From Vitreoscilla massiliensis (GTDB lineage Bacteria; Pseudomonadota; Gammaproteobacteria; Burkholderiales; Neisseriaceae), in contig NZ_LN898221.1 of NCBI RefSeq assembly GCF_001457815.1, positions 1,378,722-1,442,721 on the forward strand: DNA of 64,000 nucleotides. Direction: 5' to 3'. Positions 25,086 through 33,104 of this stretch are shown piece after piece. The notes under the pieces were generated by a model. The model saw only the letters and a list, made by a program, of their open reading frames with translations. It made no database searches and was not told where the DNA came from. The stretch's first letter is position 1, and each line of letters begins with the position of its first letter. The translations under genes were made by a program, and so were the position numbers.

Positions 25086-26069
25086 ATGTTGATAAATTTA
25101 AATAAAAGTCCAGACTCAGAAGTATTATTTTGCATTTTGGGATCTAAGTTGAAAGACAATATTAAAATTTTTGATTATGCAAATTTACCAATTAATGAAT
25201 TAAAGCAAATAATTGAAACTAAGCTCATAAGAAATCAACCAGTAATTAGCAAAAATGACTTGACACCAGATGAAAAGATAGCTGTAACTTGGTCGAATTA
25301 TATAAAGCAATTTAAAGGTTTTACGACCAATTGGAATGTATTTTGGGAATCATCAGAACGCATGACATTTTTTGTATGGTTATGCATTAAACGAAAAGGG
25401 TATTACGACAATAGCGGTAGATATATTAGGCCTTATTTGGATATCTTTAATTTCCCAAATGACCTACACAATATTAATCAACGCAAAGATTATATAAGAA
25501 GATACTTGATTTTGATGTCATTTATTGAAGATATTCAATATATTTTAAATGAACTTAAACGTGACTGGGAACGAATAGCTGCATTAGGTGTAGATATTGG
25601 AAATATTAAAACAATTGATTCGGATTTAGAAATTTGGTTATGGGAAAAATTTCAACTCATTAAAATGAGATGGTTTAGGCCTTCTCATAATTTAACAAAT
25701 ATCAAAAATCTCCCAAACGTTCAGGGATATGCAGTAGCTAGTGATAATAAAAATCATTTATATAATTCTGTTTCACGTCCTCTTGATCGAAAAGAAATGC
25801 TAAATGTAATACAAGGAGAAATTGACCTAGCTTGTCTAGATGATTATACAAATAAAACAATTAAACAGAAGCTAAGTATGGCTTATAGTAATAAAATATT
25901 CCAATTGAAAAAAAAGATGCTTTCACCATTGAATACCCATTTAGATGAAAAAACATTTAAACAATTGAAACAACTTCAAATGCTTTATGGATTTAACAAA
26001 GCTGATATGCTGACTTACCTGATTTCAGAAAGTTACAATTTAAATAATAAAGGCAAAACTAAAAATTGA
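25086..26069 (+). CDS. Hypothetical protein, AT-rich orphan
   Basis: 327 residues. AAGGATT precedes the ATG. The protein is rich in Ile, Asn and Lys, reflecting low GC unlike the core genes to the right. No catalytic motif stands out. Visible: an aromatic-rich region around residues 80-120 (NWNVFWESSERMTFFVWLCI), a helical segment near 145-175, and a C-terminal stretch (MLSPLNTHLDEKTFKQLKQL) that could be a ribbon-helix-helix or coiled DNA-binding tail. I do not recognise the family. Divergent from alpA and next to a terminator-like structure, it is probably an island cargo or replication gene. Confidence 0.65.
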   Translation: MLINLNKSPDSEVLFCILGSKLKDNIKIFDYANLPINELKQIIETKLIRNQPVISKNDLTPDEKIAVTWSNYIKQFKGFTTNWNVFWESSERMTFFVWLCIKRKGYYDNSGRYIRPYLDIFNFPNDLHNINQRKDYIRRYLILMSFIEDIQYILNELKRDWERIAALGVDIGNIKTIDSDLEIWLWEKFQLIKMRWFRPSHNLTNIKNLPNVQGYAVASDNKNHLYNSVSRPLDRKEMLNVIQGEIDLACLDDYTNKTIKQKLSMAYSNKIFQLKKKMLSPLNTHLDEKTFKQLKQLQMLYGFNKADMLTYLISESYNLNNKGKTKN

Positions 26070-26596
26070 TTCCAGCTTAAATGCGTGATATTAACTAGGA
26101 GCTACTCTCATTTGTCTTTTCCGAGCGTGTAATGCTCCTCCACCTGAGTAGCCCTAGTTTTTAAATGAATTCAATTTACATATCCCTACCAATAAAAGCA
26201 TACAAAATTAGCGAGCTAAAATGTTGCTACAGATGATGCTACTAACATAAATAGTATCAATAAAAAATTATAAATTACAAACAATTAGACAATATTTACA
26301 ACACCTGTTGGCGAGGCTTAAAGTCCCATTGCAATACCATTCCAAACTGTAATACCTTCCTCAAAAAACACCACCATCCATCATCAATCTGTATTCCTTT
26401 CAGACAGCACTGTTGCGGTGATGGCATCGCGGTGGCTTATGCACGCTGTTTTCTGCTGCATACCTCACTGTGCCAATCGACAATGGGCGCATTTTGGGTT
26501 CAAATACCATGGGCATTTGAGCACCCACCAAGACACTGTTGTGGCCTACAAAACCACCATTGCACACCTCTCTTTACATCAACAAGACTTGTTACC
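26070..26596. other. Intergenic region, island edge
   Basis: About 530 bp between the AT-rich orphan and the WYL gene. Base composition changes from AT-rich to balanced around 26.3-26.4 kb. It contains a terminator-like hairpin at 26093-26162. Open frames upstream of 26597 lack a good start and are not called. Confidence 0.5.
26093..26162 (+). terminator. Terminator-like hairpin after the orphan gene
   Basis: Arms at 26093-26107 (AACTAGGAGCTACTC) and 26146-26159 (GAGTAGCCCTAGTT) pair with one bulge, with a T-run at the right end. The 38-nt loop is long for a simple terminator. Confidence 0.5.
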
Positions 26597-27565
26597 ATGC
26601 GCCAGCGTACCGACACCTTAGACACGACCATAGCCTACATCGAAATTTTACGCATCATCCCCAAAACCCGTTACATCAGTGCACAAGACATTGCTGAGCA
26701 TTTAAAACATTTGGGTTTTGAGCGTGACATACGCTCCATCCAACGCATCATGAACAAACTGTGTGAGCATTTTGAAATTGAATGCAATATGCAGAGCAAG
26801 CCTTATGGTTATCGTTGGAAAGCCTATGCCAAGGGTTTGGAAGTCCCCATCTTGAATGCCAAAGAATCATTGATGCTTAATTTGGCTGAAAAGCAACTGA
26901 AGTATTTATTGCCAGCCAATATCTTAAAGAGCTTGGAGCCCATCTTTTATCAGGCAAGAATCAAGCTGCAAGCATTTGATGCGTCCAACCACGCAGAACA
27001 AGAATGGGTGAATAAAGTGGTGGTGGCTCCCACCAGCCAAGTATTGTTGCCGGCCAAAGTGGATGAAACGATTTTAGACGAGGTCAGTGCCGCCTTATTT
27101 GCCAACCGTTGGCTAGATGTGGCGTACCGAAACCAAACCGGTGTCAGTCTTTGCAAACGGGTCATGCCACTGGCCTTGGTACAGCAAGGCCCCACCCTGT
27201 ATTTGGTGGTGCAATTTGAAGGCTATGAAGACATACGCCACTTGGCCTTACACCGCTTTTTGTCTGCCACCATGACCCACTTTTCTTTTGAACGGCCCGC
27301 AGATTTTAATTTACAACATTACCAATCCGAAGGCCGTTTTGGCTTTGGTACGGGCAAGAAGATTACCTTGCGCTTCAAGATAGGCCATACGTCTGGCTTT
27401 CATTTAACCGAAACACCGTTATCCACTGACCAACAGATTCTCGAAGCAAGCCAAGAGCATTACCACATTCAGGCCACGGTCTACGACAGTGAAATGTTGG
27501 ATTGGTGGTTGGCCAAATTTGGCGACGATGTTTGGGAGCTAGAAAAAATTCCTGTCGACCAATAA
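26597..27565 (+). CDS. WYL-domain transcriptional regulator
   Basis: 322 residues. N-terminal winged helix (TRYISAQDIAEHLKHLGFER, DIRSIQRIMNKL), then a WYL-type beta-barrel (about 130-215, RWLDVAYRNQTG, RVMPLALVQQGPTLYLVVQF), then a WCX-like C-terminal domain (ITLRFKIGHTSGFHL). WYL proteins sense nucleic acid or other ligands and commonly control defence genes. The ATG at 26597 is the first in a convincing protein frame; the upstream extension looks non-coding. It stands at the head of the DUF262 cassette in the same orientation, so it is probably its regulator. An inverted repeat follows the gene at 27604. Confidence 0.88.
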   Translation: MRQRTDTLDTTIAYIEILRIIPKTRYISAQDIAEHLKHLGFERDIRSIQRIMNKLCEHFEIECNMQSKPYGYRWKAYAKGLEVPILNAKESLMLNLAEKQLKYLLPANILKSLEPIFYQARIKLQAFDASNHAEQEWVNKVVVAPTSQVLLPAKVDETILDEVSAALFANRWLDVAYRNQTGVSLCKRVMPLALVQQGPTLYLVVQFEGYEDIRHLALHRFLSATMTHFSFERPADFNLQHYQSEGRFGFGTGKKITLRFKIGHTSGFHLTETPLSTDQQILEASQEHYHIQATVYDSEMLDWWLAKFGDDVWELEKIPVDQ

Positions 27566-27603
27566 GATCAATGCACAGAGCCGTTTGCACCTTGCAGGCG
27601 TTT

Positions 27604-27628
27604 GTATGCGACACAACTTGTCGCATAC
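27604..27628. promoter_or_regulatory. Candidate operator (perfect inverted repeat)
   Basis: GTATGCGACA, CAACT, TGTCGCATAC: perfect 10-bp arms, 5-nt spacer, about 90 bp upstream of the first DUF262 gene. A related element (GCGACA, 5 nt, TGTCG) recurs at 31017. A plausible binding site for the upstream WYL protein. Confidence 0.55.
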
Positions 27629-27719
27629 TACGCTTTTAATGTCACAGCCAGCGAAGACAGCGACAGCTGCATGCATCAAGCTGCACAACCCAGAACCCAA
27701 CCCTTGAGTCGAGAAAGAC

Positions 27720-29090
27720 ATGAGTCTACACCCAACGCCAGACATTGCGACCATACTGCCCATACAACAAGTATTGGATTTAAAGCCCCGAATTCCCGAC
27801 TACCAACGGCCATACAAATGGCAAGCACAACATGTGTCCCAATTATTTCATGACCTCTTGCTGCATTTTGAACAAGGAAAGCAATACCGCATCGGCACCG
27901 TGGTCTTGCACCAACACCCACATGGTCAAATTCATGACATTGTAGATGGGCAGCAGCGTCTCATTACTTTGTCTTTATTGCTGCACGCACTGGGAAACGA
28001 TAACAGTCATTTATTGCATGAAAAATTGGGTCACAGCATCAGCCATAACAACCTCATGCAAAACCACCAATTTATTCAGTATCTGCTCAGTGACTGTGCG
28101 CAAATTGATAAAAAGCGCTTTGCCCAATACATCTTGGGCAAAGACGAGGACAATAATGTGGGCTGCGACATGGTCTGCGTCACCTTAAACAATTTGGATC
28201 AAGCCTTCCAATTTTTTGACAGCCAAAATGCCCGCGGCAAGCCATTAGAAGCTTACGATTTGCTCAAAGCCTATCACTTGCGTGCCATGCAAAACCGGCC
28301 TGTAAACACGGTGCACCAATGTGTGGCCAATTGGGAAAGTGCGGCACAGGCGGATGAACACAGCCCCAATTTGTACAAAATCATCAATTTGGTTTTGTTC
28401 AGGTTGCGGCGTTGGCACCAGCAACAAAGCGGCGACCAATTCACCAGCCAAGAACTGGATACCTTCAAAGGCATTGCTGAAACGGCTGAATATCCCTATT
28501 TGCACAACACCATCGCCGCGCGCACCATGTTGCAAGCGGCTAGCCACAATCCCATGATGTTCCATCCCCGCTTTTTACAGGCCGGTTTTCAAGCCCAGCA
28601 AGCATTGATTAATGGCGAATGGTTTTTTCACTATATTGAGCATTACCGCCAACTGTATGCAGAATTGTTTCATCCTCAAACAGGACTGTTGGCGCACATA
28701 CGCACACTGGGACAAGTGGCTTTCGACACCAATCTCATCGATTATTTAAATACTTACAAGAACAATTGGCGTGCGGGGGATCAGTATTTGCGTGAACTGT
28801 TTGAATGCACCGTGCTTGCGTATGTTGATAAGTTTGGCGCCACCCAATTGGAGCCTTTTCTGTATAAAGCCTTTGTTTGGGTCTACCAAAAACGTTTGCA
28901 ATGGCAGCGCATCACTTTTAATACCATCGATCAAGTCGCACTAGATCGTGGCAGTCTGTTGCTCTGTATAGCGCAAGCATTGCAGCCCAAAGCCGTGATG
29001 CAATTTATGAATCAACCCTTATCTGACATGCGCTTTGACAATGTGGATGACAAAATGAAAGAATTATTGGGAGTAAGCGATGCAAAATAA
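27720..29090 (+). CDS. DUF262 protein (GmrS/ParB-like NTPase/nuclease module), no HNH end
   Basis: 456 residues. The DUF262 fold is shown by RIPDYQRPYKWQ, RIGTVVLH, DIVDGQQRLITL (DGQQR at 76-80), and FFDSQNARGKPLEAYDLLKA. DUF262 is the GmrS-type domain that binds nucleotide in GmrSD-like type IV restriction enzymes. The C-terminal third is helical and lacks the DUF1524 HNH-like box. It overlaps the next DUF262 gene by 11 bp, so the two are translationally coupled and probably form a complex. Degenerate DUS-like words occur inside it (for example 28296). Confidence 0.88.
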   Translation: MSLHPTPDIATILPIQQVLDLKPRIPDYQRPYKWQAQHVSQLFHDLLLHFEQGKQYRIGTVVLHQHPHGQIHDIVDGQQRLITLSLLLHALGNDNSHLLHEKLGHSISHNNLMQNHQFIQYLLSDCAQIDKKRFAQYILGKDEDNNVGCDMVCVTLNNLDQAFQFFDSQNARGKPLEAYDLLKAYHLRAMQNRPVNTVHQCVANWESAAQADEHSPNLYKIINLVLFRLRRWHQQQSGDQFTSQELDTFKGIAETAEYPYLHNTIAARTMLQAASHNPMMFHPRFLQAGFQAQQALINGEWFFHYIEHYRQLYAELFHPQTGLLAHIRTLGQVAFDTNLIDYLNTYKNNWRAGDQYLRELFECTVLAYVDKFGATQLEPFLYKAFVWVYQKRLQWQRITFNTIDQVALDRGSLLLCIAQALQPKAVMQFMNQPLSDMRFDNVDDKMKELLGVSDAK

Positions 29091-30960
29091 TCAACAATCC
29101 ATACAAACCCTGTCGGTTGACTCCTTACTGAATCACGATCAATACATCATCCCCATCTATCAGCGCAATTATGCGTGGGGCAATGATGAAATTGAAGCCT
29201 TAATCAATGACATCAACCATGCCATGGCGCGCGATGCTCAGAGCCAGTATTACATAGGCAGCTTGGTGGTGTTTAAGCGCGATGATGGGCAATTTGAAGT
29301 CATCGATGGGCAACAGCGCTTAACCACTCTCGGCATTTTAAGTGCCTATTTGCAGCAATTGGATCATTTACAGGCCGATATCAAAGCCTTGCTTCCACTT
29401 GAACGCAATACGGGCTTTGAATACCGTGCCGATTCTGAGCATGCTTTCAATCATCTTTTTTCGACAACGGCAGATTTGCCCAGCAATTTCCAAGCCGCCA
29501 TCCAAGCCTTTAAAAAGCATTGGCCTGAGAATGATGAGCAAAGCCAAGAGCGGGCCCGTTTTTTGCTGCACAAAGTGCACATCATTCGCACAGAAGTACC
29601 ACCGCAAACAGATTTAAACCATTATTTTGAAATCATGAATACCCGTGGCGAACAGTTGGCCAAACATGAGGTGCTCAAAGCCCGCTTAATGAGCCGCCTT
29701 GCCGCCCAAGACTGTAGCAGCCATGAACAATCTGCTTTTGCCGCCATCTGGGATGCCTGCTCAGACATGAACCGTTATATGGTGTTGGGCTTTCCGAGTG
29801 ACAGCAGAAAAAATATCTTTGGCGATGCTTGGCAGCGCTTGCCACAGGATTTTGATGCCATCAGCACAGCATTGACCCAGCAAGATGAGCATACAGAGCG
29901 TAAATCCATACTGGAAGTGATACAGGGCAAGCACATCAATCAGGTGTCAGCCGCAACAGAGGCTTCAGGACGATTTAATCCTGTCATTGATTTTCCCAAC
30001 CTGTTGATGCACGTATTCAAAATTTTCAACCACGACGCGCACTTGGATATAGATGCACGCGCTATTGCCTTGGATGAAAAAACCTTATTGGAAAGTTTTG
30101 CGGTCTTGGTACAAAAAGATGCCGATGAGATTAAGCGTTTTGCCATGGCATTGTGTCAATGTCGTTTCCTTTTTGACAAATACATCATCAAAGCCGACAC
30201 ATCCAAACAGCAAGATGACCATTGGTCTTTGGCCACCATCAAGCCTTACAATAAACACTCCTACCAATACCACAATGCGTTTGCAGACAATAAGCGGGTC
30301 GAGCTGTTGCTGTCCATGTTCCATGTTTCACACCCATCGCGCATTTACAAAAACTGGCTGTACGCAGTTTTAAAATGGTTGTATGACTCGCCTGCCCGTA
30401 CCCACCTGAATACCGAGCTGGATGCTGAGTCTTACATCGCCTTTTTAGAAGACTTAAGTGACCGCTATTATTTTGGCCATTACGGCGCAGGCACCGACTT
30501 TTTTGATTTAATCAATCAAGCAAGCTTTGTTCGGCCTACTTATCCATCTGATGAAGTCATGTCCGAAAAATTGCAAAATATGCTTAACAGCGGTGGCACC
30601 GCCATTCCCAATTTCATCTTCAACCGCTTGGATTATTTATTGTGGCAAAAAGAGGGACAAGATTTCAGATTCACGTTCAGAAATTCGGTTGAGCATTTTT
30701 ATCCTCAAAATCCACCAGATGAAATATTTAAGTTGGCAGACGATGAAGACTTACACTGTTTGGGAAATCTCTGCCTGATTTCTCAAAGCCATAACTCTCG
30801 CTTTAGCAATAATATGCCCAAGGCCAAGAAAGCAAACTTTATCAACACGGAGCACAACAGCCTTAAATTGCAAATCATGATGCAAGAGGCCGACACTTGG
30901 GATAAGGCCAGCATACGAAATCACCATCAAGCAATGATCAATGTGCTGAATCAGCCATAA
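29080..30960 (+). CDS. DUF262-DUF1524 protein (GmrSD-like restriction nuclease)
   Basis: 626 residues. N-terminal DUF262: IIPIYQRNYAWGNDEIEAL, YYIGSLVVF, FEVIDGQQRLTTL (DGQQR at 76-80), FEIMNTRGEQLAKHEVLKA. C-terminal DUF1524 HNH-like nuclease, residues about 535-587: SVEHFYPQ, LHCLGNLCLIS, HNSRFSNNMPKAK, matching the EH..P / GN.L / N pattern. GmrSD-type enzymes use this pair of domains to cleave modified DNA. A full-length fused enzyme coupled to a nuclease-less DUF262 paralogue is consistent with a two-subunit restriction or abortive system. Confidence 0.9.
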   Translation: MQNNQQSIQTLSVDSLLNHDQYIIPIYQRNYAWGNDEIEALINDINHAMARDAQSQYYIGSLVVFKRDDGQFEVIDGQQRLTTLGILSAYLQQLDHLQADIKALLPLERNTGFEYRADSEHAFNHLFSTTADLPSNFQAAIQAFKKHWPENDEQSQERARFLLHKVHIIRTEVPPQTDLNHYFEIMNTRGEQLAKHEVLKARLMSRLAAQDCSSHEQSAFAAIWDACSDMNRYMVLGFPSDSRKNIFGDAWQRLPQDFDAISTALTQQDEHTERKSILEVIQGKHINQVSAATEASGRFNPVIDFPNLLMHVFKIFNHDAHLDIDARAIALDEKTLLESFAVLVQKDADEIKRFAMALCQCRFLFDKYIIKADTSKQQDDHWSLATIKPYNKHSYQYHNAFADNKRVELLLSMFHVSHPSRIYKNWLYAVLKWLYDSPARTHLNTELDAESYIAFLEDLSDRYYFGHYGAGTDFFDLINQASFVRPTYPSDEVMSEKLQNMLNSGGTAIPNFIFNRLDYLLWQKEGQDFRFTFRNSVEHFYPQNPPDEIFKLADDEDLHCLGNLCLISQSHNSRFSNNMPKAKKANFINTEHNSLKLQIMMQEADTWDKASIRNHHQAMINVLNQP

Positions 30961-30978
30961 CCCCATCGCCAAACACAC

Positions 30979-31004
30979 ATGCCATATTGAATTCAATATG
31001 GCAT
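30979..31004. promoter_or_regulatory. Perfect 26-bp palindrome after the DUF262 pair
   Basis: ATGCCATATTGAA followed directly by its exact complement with no spacer, 18 bp after the DUF262-DUF1524 stop. It may be a hairpin terminator without T-run or a protein-binding site. Confidence 0.5.
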
Positions 31005-31016
31005 TGCTCATTTGTA

Positions 31017-31037
31017 GCGACACAGAATGTCGTATGC
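31017..31037. promoter_or_regulatory. Candidate second operator of the cassette
   Basis: GCGACA, CAGAA, TGTCG then TATGC, preceded by TTTGTA. It resembles the element at 27604 (also TTTGTA, GCGACA, 5 nt, TGTCG) and lies about 70 bp upstream of the small winged-helix gene. Confidence 0.45.
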
Positions 31038-31104
31038 AGCCGCCATAATGGTCATGGTCTCAGGCTCAGCGCCTCCATCAACCATGACTTAAAAGGACGA
31101 CACC

Positions 31105-31494
31105 ATGACGCAAGCAAAATTCTCTGCAGACATACACGATACCGAAGCGCAACTGTTTGTGGCCTTGGAGTTTGAAGCCTTGAACATGGAAATCATCAGC
31201 ATAAAACAATTGCAACAGCATTTTTCCTTGGGATACAACCAAGCAGCACGTTTTATGGCGTATCTGGCGAGCTCACCAATGTTTGAGGAAACCACGGTAT
31301 TGGCGGCCAAACCAGAGTACCAAGACATTGAAATTGCCTTTCAGTATCTGGATTTGGATGCCCAAAAAAATACCCTGTCTGACTACAAGCAAGCCGTATT
31401 AGAAAGAAAAAATAGGATTGAAGAGCTGCAACTTCATTTCAGGCAACTCATGGAGGCAAGAAGATTAGAACGGAACGCGGCCAAAAAAGCTTAG
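31105..31494 (+). CDS. Small FtsK-gamma-like winged-helix protein
   Basis: 129 residues. Residues about 30-58 (SIKQLQQHFSLGYNQAARFM) match the FtsK gamma-domain winged helix, which in FtsK reads KOPS DNA motifs. Here there is no motor domain. The C-terminal third (YKQAVLERKNRIEELQLHFR) is a coiled coil. AAAGGACG precedes the ATG. It follows the DUF262 pair in the same direction and may act as a DNA-binding adaptor or regulator for the cassette. Confidence 0.7.
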   Translation: MTQAKFSADIHDTEAQLFVALEFEALNMEIISIKQLQQHFSLGYNQAARFMAYLASSPMFEETTVLAAKPEYQDIEIAFQYLDLDAQKNTLSDYKQAVLERKNRIEELQLHFRQLMEARRLERNAAKKA

Positions 31495-31600
31495 ACCCTT
31501 TTTCTCATATGTGTTGCAGTGCTTTTGGCAGATAAGGGCTGAGCTGGCAACTCACCCTATCCTCACCCAATCTCCACATCAGGACGGTGTAGGGAATATG

Positions 31601-31611
31601 CGGCCTGTAAC
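31601..31611 (+). repeat. DUS-like word
   Basis: GCGGCCTGTAA between the winged-helix and PP2C genes; 11 of the 12 consensus positions. Confidence 0.6.
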
Positions 31612-31649
31612 ACCTTTTATTCAATACCATTATTTAATGAAGGAAGACG

Positions 31650-32405
31650 ATGTTACAACTGGCTTATTTTCAAATGGCAGGCAGTGGCAAAACCAAAAAC
31701 CAAGATGCCTTATTTAATGGTGAAAACATGTGTCACGCCATTTTGCATAAGACCCGTTTGCTAGAGCCTCACCAGCTGCCTGTTCGCATTGCGGTTGCCG
31801 ATGGGGTGTTTAACAGCCCTGCCGCACATTTGGCCAGCCGCTTTTGGATCAAGGCTTTTGCCCAATATGGCGATGAGCAAGGCCGGTTTTTGCGCCGGCA
31901 TCATGGTCAATTTTGCGATGCGATGGCGGCACAGTATTTTGGTTCTGCCACCACGTTTGTGTCGGCCACCGTCTCTGCCCAGCAAATCTGCCATATTTGT
32001 AATGTCGGCGACAGCCGTGCCTACCGCATTGCCGCCTCCGGCGCATGGCAGCAAATCAGCCATGACCACACCGTGTTGGCTGATTTAATCGAACAAGGCG
32101 AAGCACTGCCCCAGCAAGAGTATGCCGAAATCTACCATGGCCTCGCCCACTGCTTGATTGCCGACAGTGACGAAGCCAATTTTAAAATCCATACCATGTC
32201 GTTCACCTTACAGGCCGGTGAAACCGTCTTGCTGTGTTCAGATGGCTTGTCCGATGCGCTGAGCCATGCCCAACTTGAACACATTTGGGGCGCCCATCAC
32301 AGCCTTAGCGACAAACTGGAAGCACTGCGCAAAGCCATCAAAAAGCAAGGCTTTTATGATGATTGTTCCGTCGTTTGCGCCACATATCATGCCCCTCAAG
32401 ACTGA
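31650..32405 (+). CDS. PP2C-like serine/threonine protein phosphatase
   Basis: 251 residues. PP2C metal-binding motifs: KTKNQDALF (Asp19), VADGV (Asp51-Gly52), CNVGDSRAYRI (about 118-127), LLCSDGLSD (Asp198), YDDCSVV (Asp237-Asp238). These hold two Mn/Mg ions that dephosphorylate Ser/Thr proteins. The usual VADGMGG has become VADGVFN, so the second motif is atypical. No partner kinase is seen in the window. AAGGAAG precedes the ATG. Last gene of the putative cassette, 155 bp after the winged-helix gene. Confidence 0.85.
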   Translation: MLQLAYFQMAGSGKTKNQDALFNGENMCHAILHKTRLLEPHQLPVRIAVADGVFNSPAAHLASRFWIKAFAQYGDEQGRFLRRHHGQFCDAMAAQYFGSATTFVSATVSAQQICHICNVGDSRAYRIAASGAWQQISHDHTVLADLIEQGEALPQQEYAEIYHGLAHCLIADSDEANFKIHTMSFTLQAGETVLLCSDGLSDALSHAQLEHIWGAHHSLSDKLEALRKAIKKQGFYDDCSVVCATYHAPQD

Positions 32406-32491
32406 ACAGCCTCAGTGTTACCCATGCTCAATAGCCTTATTGTAGTAAGCTGCTGTTAAACCCTGTGACACACTGCCAGCACCAAAAAAAC

Positions 32492-32514
32492 AGAGCCTCC
32501 CGATGGGAGGCTCT
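32492..32514 (+). terminator. Terminator hairpin after PP2C gene
   Basis: AGAGCCTCCC, GAT, GGGAGGCTCT: 10-bp perfect stem 87 bp past the PP2C stop. Confidence 0.75.
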
Positions 32515-32565
32515 TAAAATACATTGCTCATTCACATTGCCGGCCACTGACATCAGCCCCATCAG

Positions 32566-32576
32566 TTACAGGCCGC
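32566..32576 (-). repeat. DUS-like word
   Basis: TTACAGGCCGC just after the 3' end of the AhpD-like gene. Confidence 0.6.
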
Positions 32577-32587
32577 ATGCTAGGGGT

Positions 32588-33031
32588 TTAAGCCTGTAAT
32601 TGGCTGCTGATGCCAACGCGGTTCCAAGTGTTCATGATAATGGCCAACCACTCTATGGCCGCGATTTGTTCCTCGGTATACAGCGTCAACGCATGTGCAT
32701 ACGCATGCTCAAACAGTGCGGGATTTTGAATGTGTGTTACCGCTTCGGCCAGCGCAAAGCCGGCTTTTTCGGCTTCGGAATACACGCCGGTTTCTTCCCA
32801 AGCCGAGGTCAAGGCGATGCGTTCTAGGTTTTCACCACATTTGGCCGCATCTTGTGCATGCATCTTCACGCAAAAAGCGCAGCCATTCAGCTGTGACACA
32901 CGCAAGCGCAGTAAATGGCTGTAGCCGCTTGCCAAGCCCGCTGCCTCAAACAGTTTGTTGATTTCTGCATCCATGGCTGCCAATTTTTTATACGGCGTCG
33001 CATCCGGTTTTGCCAACACAATTCGTTTCAT
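32588..33031 (-). CDS. Carboxymuconolactone decarboxylase/AhpD-family protein
   Basis: 147 residues. The CxxC active-site motif with downstream histidine, GCAFCVKMHAQDA, is characteristic of AhpD-like alkylhydroperoxidases, as are LRVSQLNG upstream and WEETGVYSEAEKAGFALAEA downstream. It probably reduces peroxides. The start MKRIVLAKPDA at 33029-33031 is chosen by family length. A start five codons upstream (33044-33046) would lie within an inverted repeat that looks like an operator. Divergent from a WYL regulator that probably controls it. Confidence 0.88.
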   Translation of the reverse strand: MKRIVLAKPDATPYKKLAAMDAEINKLFEAAGLASGYSHLLRLRVSQLNGCAFCVKMHAQDAAKCGENLERIALTSAWEETGVYSEAEKAGFALAEAVTHIQNPALFEHAYAHALTLYTEEQIAAIEWLAIIMNTWNRVGISSQLQA

Positions 33032-33034
33032 CGC

Positions 33035-33065
33035 TGTGACTTTCATCTTGATTGAGAAAGTCACA
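33035..33065. promoter_or_regulatory. Candidate operator in the AhpD/WYL divergent promoter
   Basis: TGTGACTTTC, 11-nt spacer, GAAAGTCACA: perfect 10-bp inverted repeat between divergent genes. Position and symmetry suggest the binding site of the adjacent WYL regulator. Confidence 0.6.
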
Positions 33066-33104
33066 TCGTATAAGTTAACGGTATCAAAAACGGAAACCTT
33101 TAAC

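Noticed and set aside
26432..26596. Upstream extension of the first WYL gene
   Set aside because: The extra 55 residues are cysteine/histidine-rich junk-like sequence without a ribosome-binding site; the HTH begins after the ATG at 26597.
32955..33104. Upstream extension of the second WYL gene
   Set aside because: It overlaps the divergent AhpD-family gene and the operator-like repeat, so it cannot be coding.
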